From contig NZ_CP024636.1 of the NCBI RefSeq assembly GCF_009728735.1, positions 3,386,155 through 3,450,154 of the forward strand: a stretch of DNA of 64,000 bases, given 5' to 3'. This DNA is from Pantoea phytobeneficialis. GTDB taxonomy: Bacteria; Pseudomonadota; Gammaproteobacteria; Enterobacterales; Enterobacteriaceae. Below are positions 24,790-34,209 of the stretch, piece by piece. Under the pieces are notes generated by a model. It ran no database searches. It worked only from the letters and a program-made list of their open reading frames with translations, and was not told the DNA's origin. A program made the position numbers and the translations under genes. Each line of letters opens with the position of its first letter. Position 1 is the first letter of the stretch.

Positions 24790-24887
24790 GCATAGTGATT
24801 TCACTCTACTTCAACCGAGGCCGGACACGCATCCGGATAGATAGACACTACAAACACGCGTTGTGCGTGAGATTTTGAGGAAAAAAG

Positions 24888-25061
24888 ATGGGGATGTTTT
24901 CAACTGCACCAGCGCTGGCTGGTTCTCGCTTTCGTGATGACTACGGCGCTGTGATGAGCACTCTTGCTTATCAACCCACCTCCTGTCGCAATTTGCGCAG
25001 TTTCCCTGTGGTACAACCCAGTCAGGTTGTTGCTGTAGGGGGGCTGAACGATGTCGCTTAA
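24888..25061 (+). CDS. 57-codon upstream ORF overlapping the plaP start (YoeI-like position)
   Basis: A small frame begins [10 protein letters not shown], preceded by TGAGG, and ends LNDVA with its TAA at 25059-25061, eleven bases into plaP. E. coli has a 20-residue small protein, YoeI, at the same place; as I recall it also begins MG-F and ends NDHVA across the plaP ATG. The plaP ribosome-binding site (AGGGGGG) lies inside this ORF, so translation of the two frames must interact. The extra length compared with YoeI is unusual. Whether the peptide itself matters is unknown. Confidence 0.6.
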   Translation: MGMFSTAPALAGSRFRDDYGAVMSTLAYQPTSCRNLRSFPVVQPSQVVAVGGLNDVA

Positions 25062-26409
25062 TACCTCTAGCGCACCACAGCGTGCACATCTGAAAAAATC
25101 CCTGACTCTGATCCCGGTGGTCATGATGGGCCTGGCCTATATGCAGCCAATGACCCTGTTTGATACTTTCGGCATCGTATCGGGTCTGACCGACGGCCAC
25201 GTCGCCACTGCGTATGCGTTCGCGCTGATCGCCATTCTGTTCACTGCTATTAGCTACGGTAAGCTGGTACGCCGCTTCCCATCTGCGGGCTCCGCTTATA
25301 CCTATGCACAGAAGGCCATTAGCCCACACGTTGGCTTTATGGTGGGCTGGTCATCCCTGCTGGACTATCTGTTCATGCCGATGATCAACATCCTGCTGGC
25401 GAAAAGCTATTTTGAAACGCTGGTGCCGGGGATCCCGTCGTGGATTTTTGTCGTGCTGCTGGTGGGCTTTATGACGCTCTCCAACCTGCGCGGCATCAAA
25501 ACCGTAGCCAACTTCAACAGCGTGATTGTGGTGTTGCAGGTGTTGGTGATGATCGTGATTACCGGCATGGTAATTTACGGTGTTGTCCACGGTGTTGGCG
25601 CAGGTACGTTGACCAGCAGCAAACCGTTCTGGTCACAGGATGCCCATGTGGTACCGATGATCACCGGTGCGACCATTTTGTGTTTCTCGTTCCTCGGCTT
25701 TGACGGCATCAGTTCGCTGTCGGAAGAAACCAAAGACGCTGAACGTACCATTCCGCGCGCGATTTTCCTCACCGCGTTGATTGGTGGCGTGATCTTTATT
25801 GCGGTGTCTTACTTCCTGCAACTCTACTTCCCGGATATCTCACGCTTCCAGAATCCGGACTCATCACAGCCGGAAATCATGCTGTTTGTGGCGGGTAAAG
25901 CCTTGCAGGTTGGTATCCTGATCTTCTCGGTGGTCACGGTGCTGGCATCTGGCATGGCGGCGCACGCCGGTGTTTCCCGTCTGATGTATGTGATGGGCCG
26001 TGATGGTGTATTCCCGGAGCGTTTCTTCGGTTATATCCATCCGAAATGGCGTACCCCGTCATTGAACGTGCTGCTGGTCGGTGCCATTGCGCTGCTGGCG
26101 ATCAACTTTGACCTGGTTACTGCAACCGCGCTGATCAACTTCGGTGCGCTGGTGGCGTTTACCTTTGTGAACCTGTCGGTGATTGCCCAGTTCTGGGTGC
26201 GTGAGAAGCGCAACAAAACGCTGAAAGATCACATTCACTATCTGGTGCTGCCGGTGTTGGGTGCGATGACTGTTGGCGCGCTGTGGATTAACCTGGAAGA
26301 GACTTCAATGGTATTGGGTCTGGTCTGGGCTGCGGTGGGGATTATTTACCTCGCGGTGGTTACGCGCACCTTCCGTAACCCGGTGCCGCAGTACAGCGAA
26401 GAAGTGTAA
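25051..26409 (+). CDS. plaP: Putrescine importer PlaP (APC family)
   Basis: A 452-residue amino acid-polyamine-organocation permease with about twelve membrane spans. It is nearly collinear with E. coli PlaP (YeeF), for example in [47 protein letters not shown] and [22 protein letters not shown]. It brings putrescine in with protons. The neighbouring puu genes would degrade what is imported, so the block forms an uptake-and-catabolism unit although plaP has its own leader. The ATG lies seven bases after AGGGGGG within the overlapping small ORF. Confidence 0.95.
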   Translation: MSLNTSSAPQRAHLKKSLTLIPVVMMGLAYMQPMTLFDTFGIVSGLTDGHVATAYAFALIAILFTAISYGKLVRRFPSAGSAYTYAQKAISPHVGFMVGWSSLLDYLFMPMINILLAKSYFETLVPGIPSWIFVVLLVGFMTLSNLRGIKTVANFNSVIVVLQVLVMIVITGMVIYGVVHGVGAGTLTSSKPFWSQDAHVVPMITGATILCFSFLGFDGISSLSEETKDAERTIPRAIFLTALIGGVIFIAVSYFLQLYFPDISRFQNPDSSQPEIMLFVAGKALQVGILIFSVVTVLASGMAAHAGVSRLMYVMGRDGVFPERFFGYIHPKWRTPSLNVLLVGAIALLAINFDLVTATALINFGALVAFTFVNLSVIAQFWVREKRNKTLKDHIHYLVLPVLGAMTVGALWINLEETSMVLGLVWAAVGIIYLAVVTRTFRNPVPQYSEEV

Positions 26410-26415
26410 GTCGGC

Positions 26416-26467
26416 AAGGTGCGCGCTAATGCGCACCTTCCGTAAAGGCGCGGGTCACCGCGCCTTT
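26416..26467. terminator. Two hairpins between convergent plaP and the DeoR-family gene
   Basis: AAGGTGCGC/GCGCACCTT (26416-26424 with 26431-26439) is followed by AAAGGCGCGG/CCGCGCCTTT (26444-26453 with 26458-26467, loop GTCA). The second is followed by TTTGTC on the plus strand. They sit between two convergent genes and probably stop transcription from both sides. The first hairpin shares its GGTGCGC arms with one at 49802. Confidence 0.6.
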
Positions 26468-26490
26468 GTCATCGACATCGCGTTCATCCG

Positions 26491-27252
26491 TTAACCGGCA
26501 ATCTGTAATTCCCAACTCCCCAAACTTAACGTCTCGCGCGCCGCTTTACTCAATTCGTTATCTGTAATCAGCGTATCAATCCGTTCCAGCGGCAATGCCA
26601 GATGCGTGGCAATCTTGTTGTACTTGGAACTGTCGCTTAACAATATCCGCTTGCTACTGACATCGCTCGCTGCCTGTTTTACCGGCACTTTCTCTTCATC
26701 AGGGGTAAATAATCCGCGCGGTCCCCAGCATGAGGCGGAGATGAACGCGATATCAATCGCCAGTTGGCGCAAACTGCGCGCCGCAGCGGCACCAATACTG
26801 GAACGGTTTTCCCGACAAACGGTTCCCCCGGTATGGATCAGCTTACAGTTGCTGCTTTCCATCAACAGACGCGCGATGACAAAGTCATTGGTGACCACCA
26901 GTAAATCCTCCCGGTCAAGCAGTTCCCGTGCGAGGGCCAGCGTAGTGGTGCCGGCATCAAGGTATATGCAACTGTTACGCGGAATATGACGCGCCGCCAA
27001 CTGGCCAATCGCCATCTTCTCGTTGCTGTACATGCTGGTTTTTGCCAGATGAGACGGTTCTGCCGCCAGTCTGTCTGCCGACCGCACGCCGCCTGATACC
27101 GAGAGCACCGCGCCTTGTTCCTCCAGCTTCTGCACATCACGGCGGATGGTCATATGGGATACCCCCAGCCGCTCGGTTAGCTCGGCGATACTGACCACGC
27201 CACGCTCGGCAACCAGCGCTAAAATCTGTTGATGACGTTCAACCGGAATCAC
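26491..27252 (-). CDS. ygbI: DeoR/GlpR-family regulator of the tetronate cluster (YgbI-like)
   Basis: The N-terminal winged helix-turn-helix (HQQILALVAERGVVSIAELTERLGVSHMTIRRDVQKLEEQG) and the C-terminal sugar-phosphate-sensing domain (DAGTTTLALARELL) are those of DeoR repressors. I place the start at the GTG at 27252 (MIPVERHQQ) because GGAGG sits six bases before it; an in-frame ATG four codons upstream contains that GGAGG. The gene is divergent from ltnD, as ygbI is in E. coli, and likely represses the catabolic operon in response to a pathway phosphate ester. Confidence 0.85.
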   Translation of the reverse strand: MIPVERHQQILALVAERGVVSIAELTERLGVSHMTIRRDVQKLEEQGAVLSVSGGVRSADRLAAEPSHLAKTSMYSNEKMAIGQLAARHIPRNSCIYLDAGTTTLALARELLDREDLLVVTNDFVIARLLMESSNCKLIHTGGTVCRENRSSIGAAAARSLRQLAIDIAFISASCWGPRGLFTPDEEKVPVKQAASDVSSKRILLSDSSKYNKIATHLALPLERIDTLITDNELSKAARETLSLGSWELQIAG

Positions 27253-27420
27253 AATCGCCTCCATGAAATTATCATTTTTTCACATTGTAGAGCATCGCTT
27301 CTTTACATGCAGTAGATATTATCCCTGTGGAATGTAAGCAAAAATCGCCCAAAGCCTGCGGATAAGCCACGTCGTGGCTGTGTGAAATGTTGTTATGAGA
27401 GATGCGTCGAAGTTAATTTT

Positions 27421-27436
27421 TGTGATTCTCCGCACA
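27421..27436 (+). promoter_or_regulatory. CRP-like site upstream of ltnD
   Basis: TGTGATTCTCCGCACA fits TGTGA-N6-TCACA except for one base in the second half-site. It lies 76 bases before the ltnD GTG in the divergent ygbI-ltnD region, as expected for catabolite control of a sugar-acid operon. Found by eye, without scoring. Confidence 0.4.
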
Positions 27437-27511
27437 TTTATCCGCCAGTGTCTGCGGCAGAATTAACAGCAATGAACAAATAATCACTTAAATTAACAAT
27501 GGAGGTTCGCT

Positions 27512-28420
27512 GTGTCAGCAACCGTCAATAATATCTGTGTAGTGGGTTTGGGTTCGATGGGTATGGGCGCGGCGCAGTCCTGTATTCGTGCCGGTTTAAA
27601 CACCTGGGGGGTTGATCTCAATCCCCAGGCGCTGGAAACCCTGCGTCAGGCCGGCGCGCGTGACGCACAGACCTCCGCTGCCGCGTTCGCTCAGGAACTG
27701 GATGCGGTGTTACTGCTGGTGGTCAATGCCGCGCAGGTTAAAGCGATTCTGTTCGGCGACAACGGTCTGGCGGCACAACTCAAACCCGGTACCGTGGTCA
27801 TGGTGTCCTCCACCATCTCAGCCCAGGACGCGCAGTCCATTGAACAACAACTGGTGCAGCATCAACTGGTGATGTTGGATGCGCCGGTATCCGGCGGCGC
27901 AGCGAAAGCAGCAACCGGCGACATGACGGTGATGGCATCCGGTAGCGAGGAAGCCTTTGCTCGCCTGCAACCGGTACTGGACGCGGTTGCCGCGAAAGTC
28001 TACCGCGTGGGTAGCGACATCGGTCTTGGCTCAACAGTGAAAATCGTTCATCAGTTACTGGCAGGCGTGCATATCGCCGTTGGTGCAGAAGCGATGGCCC
28101 TGGCTGCGCGAGCAGGCATCCCGCTGGAAACCATGTATGACGTCGTGACCAATGCGGCAGGAAACTCCTGGATGTTTGAAAACCGCATGCGTCATGTGGT
28201 GGATGGCGACTATTCACCGAAATCAGCGGTCGATATCTTTGTCAAAGACCTCAACCTGGTGGCCGACACCGCCAAATCCCTGCATTTCCCGCTACCACTG
28301 GCCTCGACTGCACTCAACATGTTTACCGAAGCCAGCAACGCGGGTTACGGGCGTGAAGACGACAGTGCGGTGATCAAAATCTTCAGTGGCATCACGCTGC
28401 CCCAGCCGAAGGGGAAGTAA
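27512..28420 (+). CDS. ltnD: L-threonate dehydrogenase (YgbJ type)
   Basis: A 302-residue 3-hydroxyisobutyrate-dehydrogenase-family protein. GLGSMGMGAAQSCIRAG is the NAD-binding loop, DAPVSGGAAKAATGDMTVM the substrate motif, and Lys177 in VKIVHQLLAG the catalytic base. It oxidises L-threonate to 2-oxotetronate, the first step of the pathway. Translation starts at a GTG with GGAGG seven bases upstream. It is the first gene of an operon in the E. coli ygbJKLMN order. Confidence 0.9.
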   Translation: MSATVNNICVVGLGSMGMGAAQSCIRAGLNTWGVDLNPQALETLRQAGARDAQTSAAAFAQELDAVLLLVVNAAQVKAILFGDNGLAAQLKPGTVVMVSSTISAQDAQSIEQQLVQHQLVMLDAPVSGGAAKAATGDMTVMASGSEEAFARLQPVLDAVAAKVYRVGSDIGLGSTVKIVHQLLAGVHIAVGAEAMALAARAGIPLETMYDVVTNAAGNSWMFENRMRHVVDGDYSPKSAVDIFVKDLNLVADTAKSLHFPLPLASTALNMFTEASNAGYGREDDSAVIKIFSGITLPQPKGK

Positions 28421-28422
28421 CC

Positions 28423-29685
28423 ATGCGTTTAGGTGTCATTGCTGACGATTTTACCGGCGCGACTGATATCGCCAGTTTTCTGGTGCAAAACGGCCTGCCG
28501 ACAATTCAGTACAACGGCGTGCCGGAAAGTGTGGATAGCCTGAGTGCACGGGCGATAGTTATCAGCCTGAAGTCACGCTCTTGCCCACCCCAGCAGGCGA
28601 TTGATCAGTCGCTGGCGGCACTGCGCTGGTTGCAGCAGCAGGGCTGCGATCGTTTCTACTTTAAATATTGCTCCACCTTTGACAGCACCGCACAGGGCAA
28701 TATCGGTCCGGTGACGGATGCACTGCTGGCTGAATTAGGTGAAAGCCAGACGGTGATTTCACCTTCTTTACCCGTCAATGGTCGTACCGTCTATCAGGGT
28801 TACCTGTTCGTCGCTGATCAACTGCTGTCGGAATCCGGCATGCGCCATCATCCGGTGACACCGATGACGGATAGCAACCTGGTACGTCTGATGACGCGTC
28901 AGGCGCAGGGTAAGGCTGCCGTGATCAATGCCAGCCAACTGGATAAAGGCGCAGATGTGGTGCGTGACCAACTGGCAACGTTGAAAACCCAGGGTATCAA
29001 CTATGTGGTGCTGGATGCGCTGCATGAGCAACACCTGCTGACCCAGGGTGAGGCCTTAAAAGAGATGCGCCTGGTGACCGGCGGTTCCGGGCTGGCAATC
29101 GGTATTGCTCGCGCCTGGTCAACGGCGCAACAGAATGCGGCCGAAGCGGAGTGGGCCGGGCGGCCACAGGGCCAGCGTGCGGTTGTCATCTCAGGTTCCT
29201 GCTCGCAAATGACCAACCGCCAGGTCAACACCTATCGCCAGATCGCACCCTCATTCGAGGTGCAGGTTGAGCGCTGTCTCGAAGATGCGGCCAGCTATGC
29301 CGATGAATTGTGCGACTGGGTGGCGGCGAACAGCCAGCAGGCTCTGGCTCCGCTGCTTTACGCCACTGCCGATGCACAGCAGTTGCAGGCGATTCAGCAG
29401 CAGTACGGTGCCGCACGCAGCAGTGAAGCGGTTGAGCTGCTGTTTGCCGCCGTTACCCGTGAGCTGAAGGCACGCGGCTGGCAGCGGTTTATTGTGGCCG
29501 GTGGTGAGACCTCGGGAGTGGTGGCACAAACCCTCGGTGTGACCGCCTTCCACATTGGTCCGACGATTTCACCCGGCGTACCCTGGGTGCGTGATATTCA
29601 TCAACCGCTGTCGCTGGCCCTGAAATCAGGCAACTTTGGCGATGAACAATTTTTCGCCCGCGCACAAACGGAGTTCTCTGCATGA
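28423..29685 (+). CDS. otnK: 3-oxo-tetronate kinase (YgbK type)
   Basis: A 420-residue protein of the four-carbon acid sugar kinase family (formerly DUF1537). The N-terminal domain opens with MRLGVIADDFTGATDIASFL and the later ISPSLPVNGRTVYQGYLF binds the acid sugar. The C-terminal nucleotide-binding domain shows VISGSCSQMTNRQ and FIVAGGETSGVVAQTLGV. It phosphorylates 3-oxotetronate at the 4-position with ATP. It begins two bases after ltnD and overlaps otnC by four. Confidence 0.92.
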   Translation: MRLGVIADDFTGATDIASFLVQNGLPTIQYNGVPESVDSLSARAIVISLKSRSCPPQQAIDQSLAALRWLQQQGCDRFYFKYCSTFDSTAQGNIGPVTDALLAELGESQTVISPSLPVNGRTVYQGYLFVADQLLSESGMRHHPVTPMTDSNLVRLMTRQAQGKAAVINASQLDKGADVVRDQLATLKTQGINYVVLDALHEQHLLTQGEALKEMRLVTGGSGLAIGIARAWSTAQQNAAEAEWAGRPQGQRAVVISGSCSQMTNRQVNTYRQIAPSFEVQVERCLEDAASYADELCDWVAANSQQALAPLLYATADAQQLQAIQQQYGAARSSEAVELLFAAVTRELKARGWQRFIVAGGETSGVVAQTLGVTAFHIGPTISPGVPWVRDIHQPLSLALKSGNFGDEQFFARAQTEFSA

Positions 29686-30308
29686 CCGAACAACAAGCCC
29701 GCCTGGAGATGGTGCAACTCGGCGCCTCGTTTTTTCAGCGTGGTTACGCGACCGGCTCGGCAGGAAACCTGTCGCTGTTACTGGAAGATGGCAACCTGTT
29801 GGCGACGCCAACCGGTTCCTGCCTTGGCGAGTTACAGGCCGACCGTCTGTCGAAAGTGACGATGCAGGGCGAATGGATTTCCGGTGATAAGCCGTCAAAA
29901 GAGATCGCTTTTCACCGCGCACTCTATCTGAACAACCCACAATGCAAAGCGGTGGTTCATCTGCACAGTCATTACCTGACGGCGCTCTCCTGCTTGCAGG
30001 GGCTGGACACGGAAAACTGCATCCGTCCATTTACGCCTTATGTGGTGATGCGCGTGGGGGATGTGCCGGTGGTGCCGTATTACAAGCCAGGCGATCAGCG
30101 CCTGGCGGAAGACCTGGCACAACTGGCGTCACGTTATCGCGCCTTTTTACTGGCAAACCACGGGCCGGTGGTGGTCGGGAAAACGTTACGCGAAGCGGCG
30201 GATAACACCGAAGAGTTGGAAGAAACGGCACGCCTGATGTTCACGCTGGGCGATCGTGCCATTCGTTATCTGAGTGATGACGAAGTGGCAGAGTTGAGGA
30301 ATTACTGA
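29682..30308 (+). CDS. otnC: 3-oxo-tetronate 4-phosphate decarboxylase (YgbL type)
   Basis: A 208-residue class II aldolase/adducin-family enzyme. [27 protein letters not shown] is the substrate phosphate loop, [13 protein letters not shown] provides the zinc His residues, and [12 protein letters not shown] the third. It decarboxylates 3-oxotetronate 4-phosphate to dihydroxyacetone phosphate. The ATG overlaps the otnK stop (ATGA), and its own TGA overlaps the next ATG by one base. Confidence 0.92.
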   Translation: MTEQQARLEMVQLGASFFQRGYATGSAGNLSLLLEDGNLLATPTGSCLGELQADRLSKVTMQGEWISGDKPSKEIAFHRALYLNNPQCKAVVHLHSHYLTALSCLQGLDTENCIRPFTPYVVMRVGDVPVVPYYKPGDQRLAEDLAQLASRYRAFLLANHGPVVVGKTLREAADNTEELEETARLMFTLGDRAIRYLSDDEVAELRNY

Positions 30309-31087
30309 TGCCAAAGTTTGCTGCTAATTTATCTACACAATTCAATGAAGTGCCGTTTCTGGAACGTTTCGCTGCGGCAGCCAACGCGGGGTTTCGCGCC
30401 GTTGAATTCCTGTTTCCTTATGACTACCCGGCAGAGGTGCTGAAAGCCGAACTGGAGAAATATCAACTGGAACTGGTGCTGTTCAATACCGCCGCAGGCA
30501 ATGTTGCCGCAGGGGAGTGGGGTGTTTCAGCCATTCCGGGCCGCGAAGCGGAGGCGCACGCGGATATCGATCGTGCGCTGGAGTATGCACTGGCGCTCAA
30601 CTGCCCGCAGGTACATGTGATGGCGGCGACCGTCGCGCCAGGGGCTGACCGTACGGCGTATGAAACAACGTTTGTCAGCAACATGCACTACGCAGCTGAA
30701 CGTTTTGCCCCGCATGGGATTCGTCTGCTGTTGGAAGCGCTAAATCCGGTAACCAAACCGCATTACCTCTACGCCAGTCAGTACCAGACGCTGGCGATGA
30801 TGGAGCGCATCGACAGATCGAATGTTTTCACCCAATTGGATCTGTTCCACGCGCAGTTGGTGGATGGCAATCTCAGTCACCTGATTAAGACCTATGCGGG
30901 TCGCTATCGTCATATCCAGATTGCTTCTGCACCGCATCGCCATGAGCCTGATGAAGGTGAAATCAACTATCCGTGGCTGTTCAACCTGCTGGATGAGGTG
31001 GGTTACGACGGTTGGGTTGGCTGTGAATATTTTCCTCGCACCACCACGGAAGCGGGTCTGGGCTGGTTCGCACCTTACGCACAATAA
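30308..31087 (+). CDS. otnI: 2-oxo-tetronate isomerase (YgbM type)
   Basis: A 259-residue hydroxypyruvate-isomerase-like TIM barrel: [52 protein letters not shown] with the metal Glu, and [12 protein letters not shown]. It converts 2-oxotetronate to 3-oxotetronate, joining LtnD to OtnK. The one-base stop/start overlap with otnC shows it is in the same operon. Confidence 0.9.
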   Translation: MPKFAANLSTQFNEVPFLERFAAAANAGFRAVEFLFPYDYPAEVLKAELEKYQLELVLFNTAAGNVAAGEWGVSAIPGREAEAHADIDRALEYALALNCPQVHVMAATVAPGADRTAYETTFVSNMHYAAERFAPHGIRLLLEALNPVTKPHYLYASQYQTLAMMERIDRSNVFTQLDLFHAQLVDGNLSHLIKTYAGRYRHIQIASAPHRHEPDEGEINYPWLFNLLDEVGYDGWVGCEYFPRTTTEAGLGWFAPYAQ

Positions 31088-31208
31088 CCCTGAGTTTTAC
31101 CGCCCCACACACAGGACACACGTTGCCCCGTGGGGCTTTTGTAACCTTTGTTTTGCCTGAGCCAGAGAAATCTGTACCCGAATATACTAATTAAATCAGA
31201 GGACTATC

Positions 31209-32561
31209 ATGTCAACCGCGTTGTTGTTAACCATCGCTGTCGCCAGCATTGTGATCCTGCTGCTGCTGGTGATTAAAGCCAGAGTTCATCCGTTTGTCGC
31301 TCTGTTGATTGTCAGCCTGCTGGTGGCGATTGCTACCGGAATCCCGGCGGAAAAAATCATGGAGACCATTTATAGCGGCATGGGCAGCCTGCTGGGACAT
31401 ATCACCATTATTATCGTGCTGGGGGCGATGCTCGGCGCAGTGATTGAAGCCTCTGGCGGCGCGGAGTCGCTGGCCCAGCGTTTCAGTAAAACGCTGGGTA
31501 TGAAACGTACCGTCGCTGCGCTGACAATGGCGGCATTTATCCTCGGTATTCCGGTATTTTTCGAAGTGGGCTTTATCATCGTTATCCCGCTTATTTACGG
31601 TTTCACCAAAGTGGCACGCGTCTCGCCCGTGAAATTTGGTCTGCCGATGGCCGGTGTGATGTTGACGGTGCATGTGGCATTGCCAACCCATCCAGGGGCG
31701 GCGGCAGCGGCGGGCATACTGCATACCGATATGGGCTGGCTGATGATGCTCGGCATTCTGATCTCCATCCCGGTCGGCATTGTTGGTTACTACGTGGCGA
31801 AAATGATGAATCGCCGTCAGTACCATCTGTCCGTTGATGTACTGGAACAATTGCAACTGGCAAAACCAGAAGGGACGACCAGCACCCAGGAAACCCCTCC
31901 GGGCGCGATGACCATTGCTGGTTTGATCGTGGTGCCGATTGTATTAATTGTGCTGGGTACCCTGTCACACTCCATGCTGGCTGAGGGCAGTGTTTTACGG
32001 TCAATTATGACCGTCATCGGCACCCCACCGATTGCGCTGTTGATTGCCCTGGCGTTGGCAGCATGGTTGCTCGGCGTGCGTCGTGGCTGGAGCAAGGACA
32101 AACTGGAAGATTTGACCGGCCGCGCTATCCCCAGTTCCGCCAGTGTCATTCTGGTCGCCGGCGCGGGTGGCGCTTTTGGTAAAGTGCTGGTCGAGTCAGG
32201 CGTGGGCAAAGCGCTGGCGGTAACGCTGGAGACACTCCACCTGCCATTGGTTCCGGCCGCATTTATTCTGTCGCTGGCGCTGCGTGCGTCGCAGGGTTCC
32301 GCCACCGTGGCAATTCTCACCACCAGCGGCCTGCTGAGTCAGGCGGTCGGTGATGTCACCGATATGCAGCGTGTGCTGGTGACGCTGGCAGCCTGTTTTG
32401 GTGGCCTCGGCTTGTCACATGTAAATGATGCCGGATTCTGGGTAGTGACCCGTTATCTGGGGCTGTCAGTCGCCGATGGCCTGAAGACCTGGACAGTCCT
32501 GACCACATTGATGGGGCTGAGCGGTTTTGCACTGACCTGGCTGGTGTGGGCGTTGATCTAA
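31209..32561 (+). CDS. ygbN: GntP-family permease YgbN, likely acid-sugar importer (450 aa)
   Basis: A polytopic GntP/gluconate:proton symporter family protein with about twelve spans. GIPVFFEVGFIIVIPL and GLSHVNDAGFWVVTRYLG are characteristic segments. As the last gene of the tetronate cluster, 121 bases after otnI, it probably imports L-threonate or a similar four-carbon acid. AGAGGA precedes the ATG. The substrate is inferred from the operon. Confidence 0.88.
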   Translation: MSTALLLTIAVASIVILLLLVIKARVHPFVALLIVSLLVAIATGIPAEKIMETIYSGMGSLLGHITIIIVLGAMLGAVIEASGGAESLAQRFSKTLGMKRTVAALTMAAFILGIPVFFEVGFIIVIPLIYGFTKVARVSPVKFGLPMAGVMLTVHVALPTHPGAAAAAGILHTDMGWLMMLGILISIPVGIVGYYVAKMMNRRQYHLSVDVLEQLQLAKPEGTTSTQETPPGAMTIAGLIVVPIVLIVLGTLSHSMLAEGSVLRSIMTVIGTPPIALLIALALAAWLLGVRRGWSKDKLEDLTGRAIPSSASVILVAGAGGAFGKVLVESGVGKALAVTLETLHLPLVPAAFILSLALRASQGSATVAILTTSGLLSQAVGDVTDMQRVLVTLAACFGGLGLSHVNDAGFWVVTRYLGLSVADGLKTWTVLTTLMGLSGFALTWLVWALI

Positions 32562-32569
32562 CTGAGGTG

Positions 32570-32591
32570 AGAGCGGGCATCCGCCCGCTCT
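32570..32591. terminator. Hairpin between convergent ygbN and sbcB
   Basis: AGAGCGGGC and GCCCGCTCT form a 9-bp stem with an ATCC loop, starting eight bases after the ygbN stop and ending three bases before the sbcB stop. T content after it is modest, so it is a probable bidirectional terminator. Confidence 0.6.
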
Positions 32592-32594
32592 TGA

Positions 32595-34016
32595 TTAAGA
32601 AACCAGCTCCTGCGCGTACAAATACAGCGCTTTCAACAAACCCAGCTTCTCCGCATTCCCTTCATGCAAACTCGCCAACGACTCCAGCTCCAGCAGAAAC
32701 GCCTGCACGCGTTCAGCATTCAGCGCTTCGCGACGATGCTGTAACCAGCGTTGCTGCTCGGCGTCATCCAGCGTGCCGGGGAAATTGCGCGCCCGATAGC
32801 GAAACAATAACTTCGCGATACGCTTGTCATCAAAGGTTAAGTCCAGCGCGGGTAAATTCTGCGGCGGTGTCTGGCGCACGATATTCATCGCTGCACGATC
32901 GGCATCGCTGAAAAATCCGTTGTAGAGCTGTGCATCCACATCATCCGAGGGGGTAAAAGGCTCAGCTTCGGCAAACAACGTCACCACTTTTTCGCGCACT
33001 TCCGCATGCTGGCGCAGCAGGGCGAGGTTGGCGAGGCAGTGCTGACGATCGATATTCAGGCGTTCCGCATCTTCCGGGCGCAGGGTATTCGCCGGGGCCA
33101 GCACCGGGCATTTGTTGATATGCACCAGTTTGATGGGCACCGCCGCGAGGTCGCCCAGCGCGGTGTGGCGGGTATACAGCCGCTCACGCAATTCATCTGG
33201 CGACAGCGTCAACAGCGTGCTCATATCCCCCGCCAAATCAGCCACAATCAGCGCGTTACGGTTATCCGGATGCCACGCCAGCGGCACGACCCAACTGGTA
33301 TTGCCGCGTGCCGCACCAAACATTCCCGAAACGTGCACCAGCGGCTTCATTTGCGGAATATCGATCAGCGTCATCAGTTTCTGTTTATTACGATGAGTAA
33401 ACAGGAACTCAAACAATTTTGGTTGTTTCTCTTTGACCAGCTTCGCCATCGCTAATGTGGCGTAAACGTCAGACATCGCATCATGCGCCTGCTCGTGTGC
33501 CACGCCATTGGCTTTGGTCAGATGTTCCAGCTTAAAGCTGGGGAAGCCGTCATCATTTTCCGGCCAGACAATGCCTTCCGGGCGCAATGCATAGCAGGCA
33601 CGCATCACATCAAGCAGATCCCAGCGTGAATTGCCGTTCTGCCAGCTCCAGCCATAAGGATCGAAGAAATTACGATAGAAAATGTTGCGGGTGACTTCGT
33701 CATCAAAACGCACGTTGTTGTAACCCACCACGCAGGTCTGTGGCTCGCTAAACAGGCTGTGGATACGTTCGGCAAAGGCCGCTTCCGTGACGCCACGCGC
33801 CTGCGCGGTTTGCGGCGTAATGCCGGTGATCATCACCGCCTCCGGTTGCGGCAAATAATCATCCGCTGGCTGGCAATAAAACACCTGCGGTTCACCTGTG
33901 GCATTGAAATCTTTATCAGTACGCAGCCCGGCAAACTGCGCCGGTCGGTCGAGTGACGGGCTTTTGCCGAAAGTCTCGTAATCGTGAAACAAAAAGGTGA
34001 AGTCGGAGGCGGGCAC
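32595..34016 (-). CDS. sbcB: Exodeoxyribonuclease I
   Basis: A 473-residue 3'-5' single-strand DNA exonuclease of the DEDD superfamily. FLFHDYETFGKSP provides the first Asp and Glu, GYNNVRFDDEVTRN the second acidic motif, and HDAMSDVYATLAMAKLV the last. The SH3-like and helical C-terminal parts match E. coli SbcB throughout. It acts in recombination and mismatch repair. The start appears to be a GTG at 34016; no strong ribosome-binding site is visible. It is divergent from dacD, as in E. coli. Confidence 0.96.
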   Translation of the reverse strand: MPASDFTFLFHDYETFGKSPSLDRPAQFAGLRTDKDFNATGEPQVFYCQPADDYLPQPEAVMITGITPQTAQARGVTEAAFAERIHSLFSEPQTCVVGYNNVRFDDEVTRNIFYRNFFDPYGWSWQNGNSRWDLLDVMRACYALRPEGIVWPENDDGFPSFKLEHLTKANGVAHEQAHDAMSDVYATLAMAKLVKEKQPKLFEFLFTHRNKQKLMTLIDIPQMKPLVHVSGMFGAARGNTSWVVPLAWHPDNRNALIVADLAGDMSTLLTLSPDELRERLYTRHTALGDLAAVPIKLVHINKCPVLAPANTLRPEDAERLNIDRQHCLANLALLRQHAEVREKVVTLFAEAEPFTPSDDVDAQLYNGFFSDADRAAMNIVRQTPPQNLPALDLTFDDKRIAKLLFRYRARNFPGTLDDAEQQRWLQHRREALNAERVQAFLLELESLASLHEGNAEKLGLLKALYLYAQELVS

Positions 34017-34209
34017 GGCGTTATCCTGGCAATGGAAAAATCAACGCACAGGATAGTCGCCCGGCTGACACAGTACAACCTTCCTCCCGGGGTCTGCGTG
34101 CCAGCGCGCAGAATTTGTCCTCAGTTCATACTTTTTTTCAATTTATTCAAACCTCTTAAAGCCATTTGCCGTAAAACGTGCGGCGGTAAATTCATTTTTT
34201 GAGGAAGAA

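Noticed and set aside
31125..31140. GCCCCGTGGGGC followed by TTTT between otnI and ygbN, a possible terminator
   Set aside because: The real stem is only four base pairs once a workable loop is allowed, and ygbN belongs with the upstream operon.
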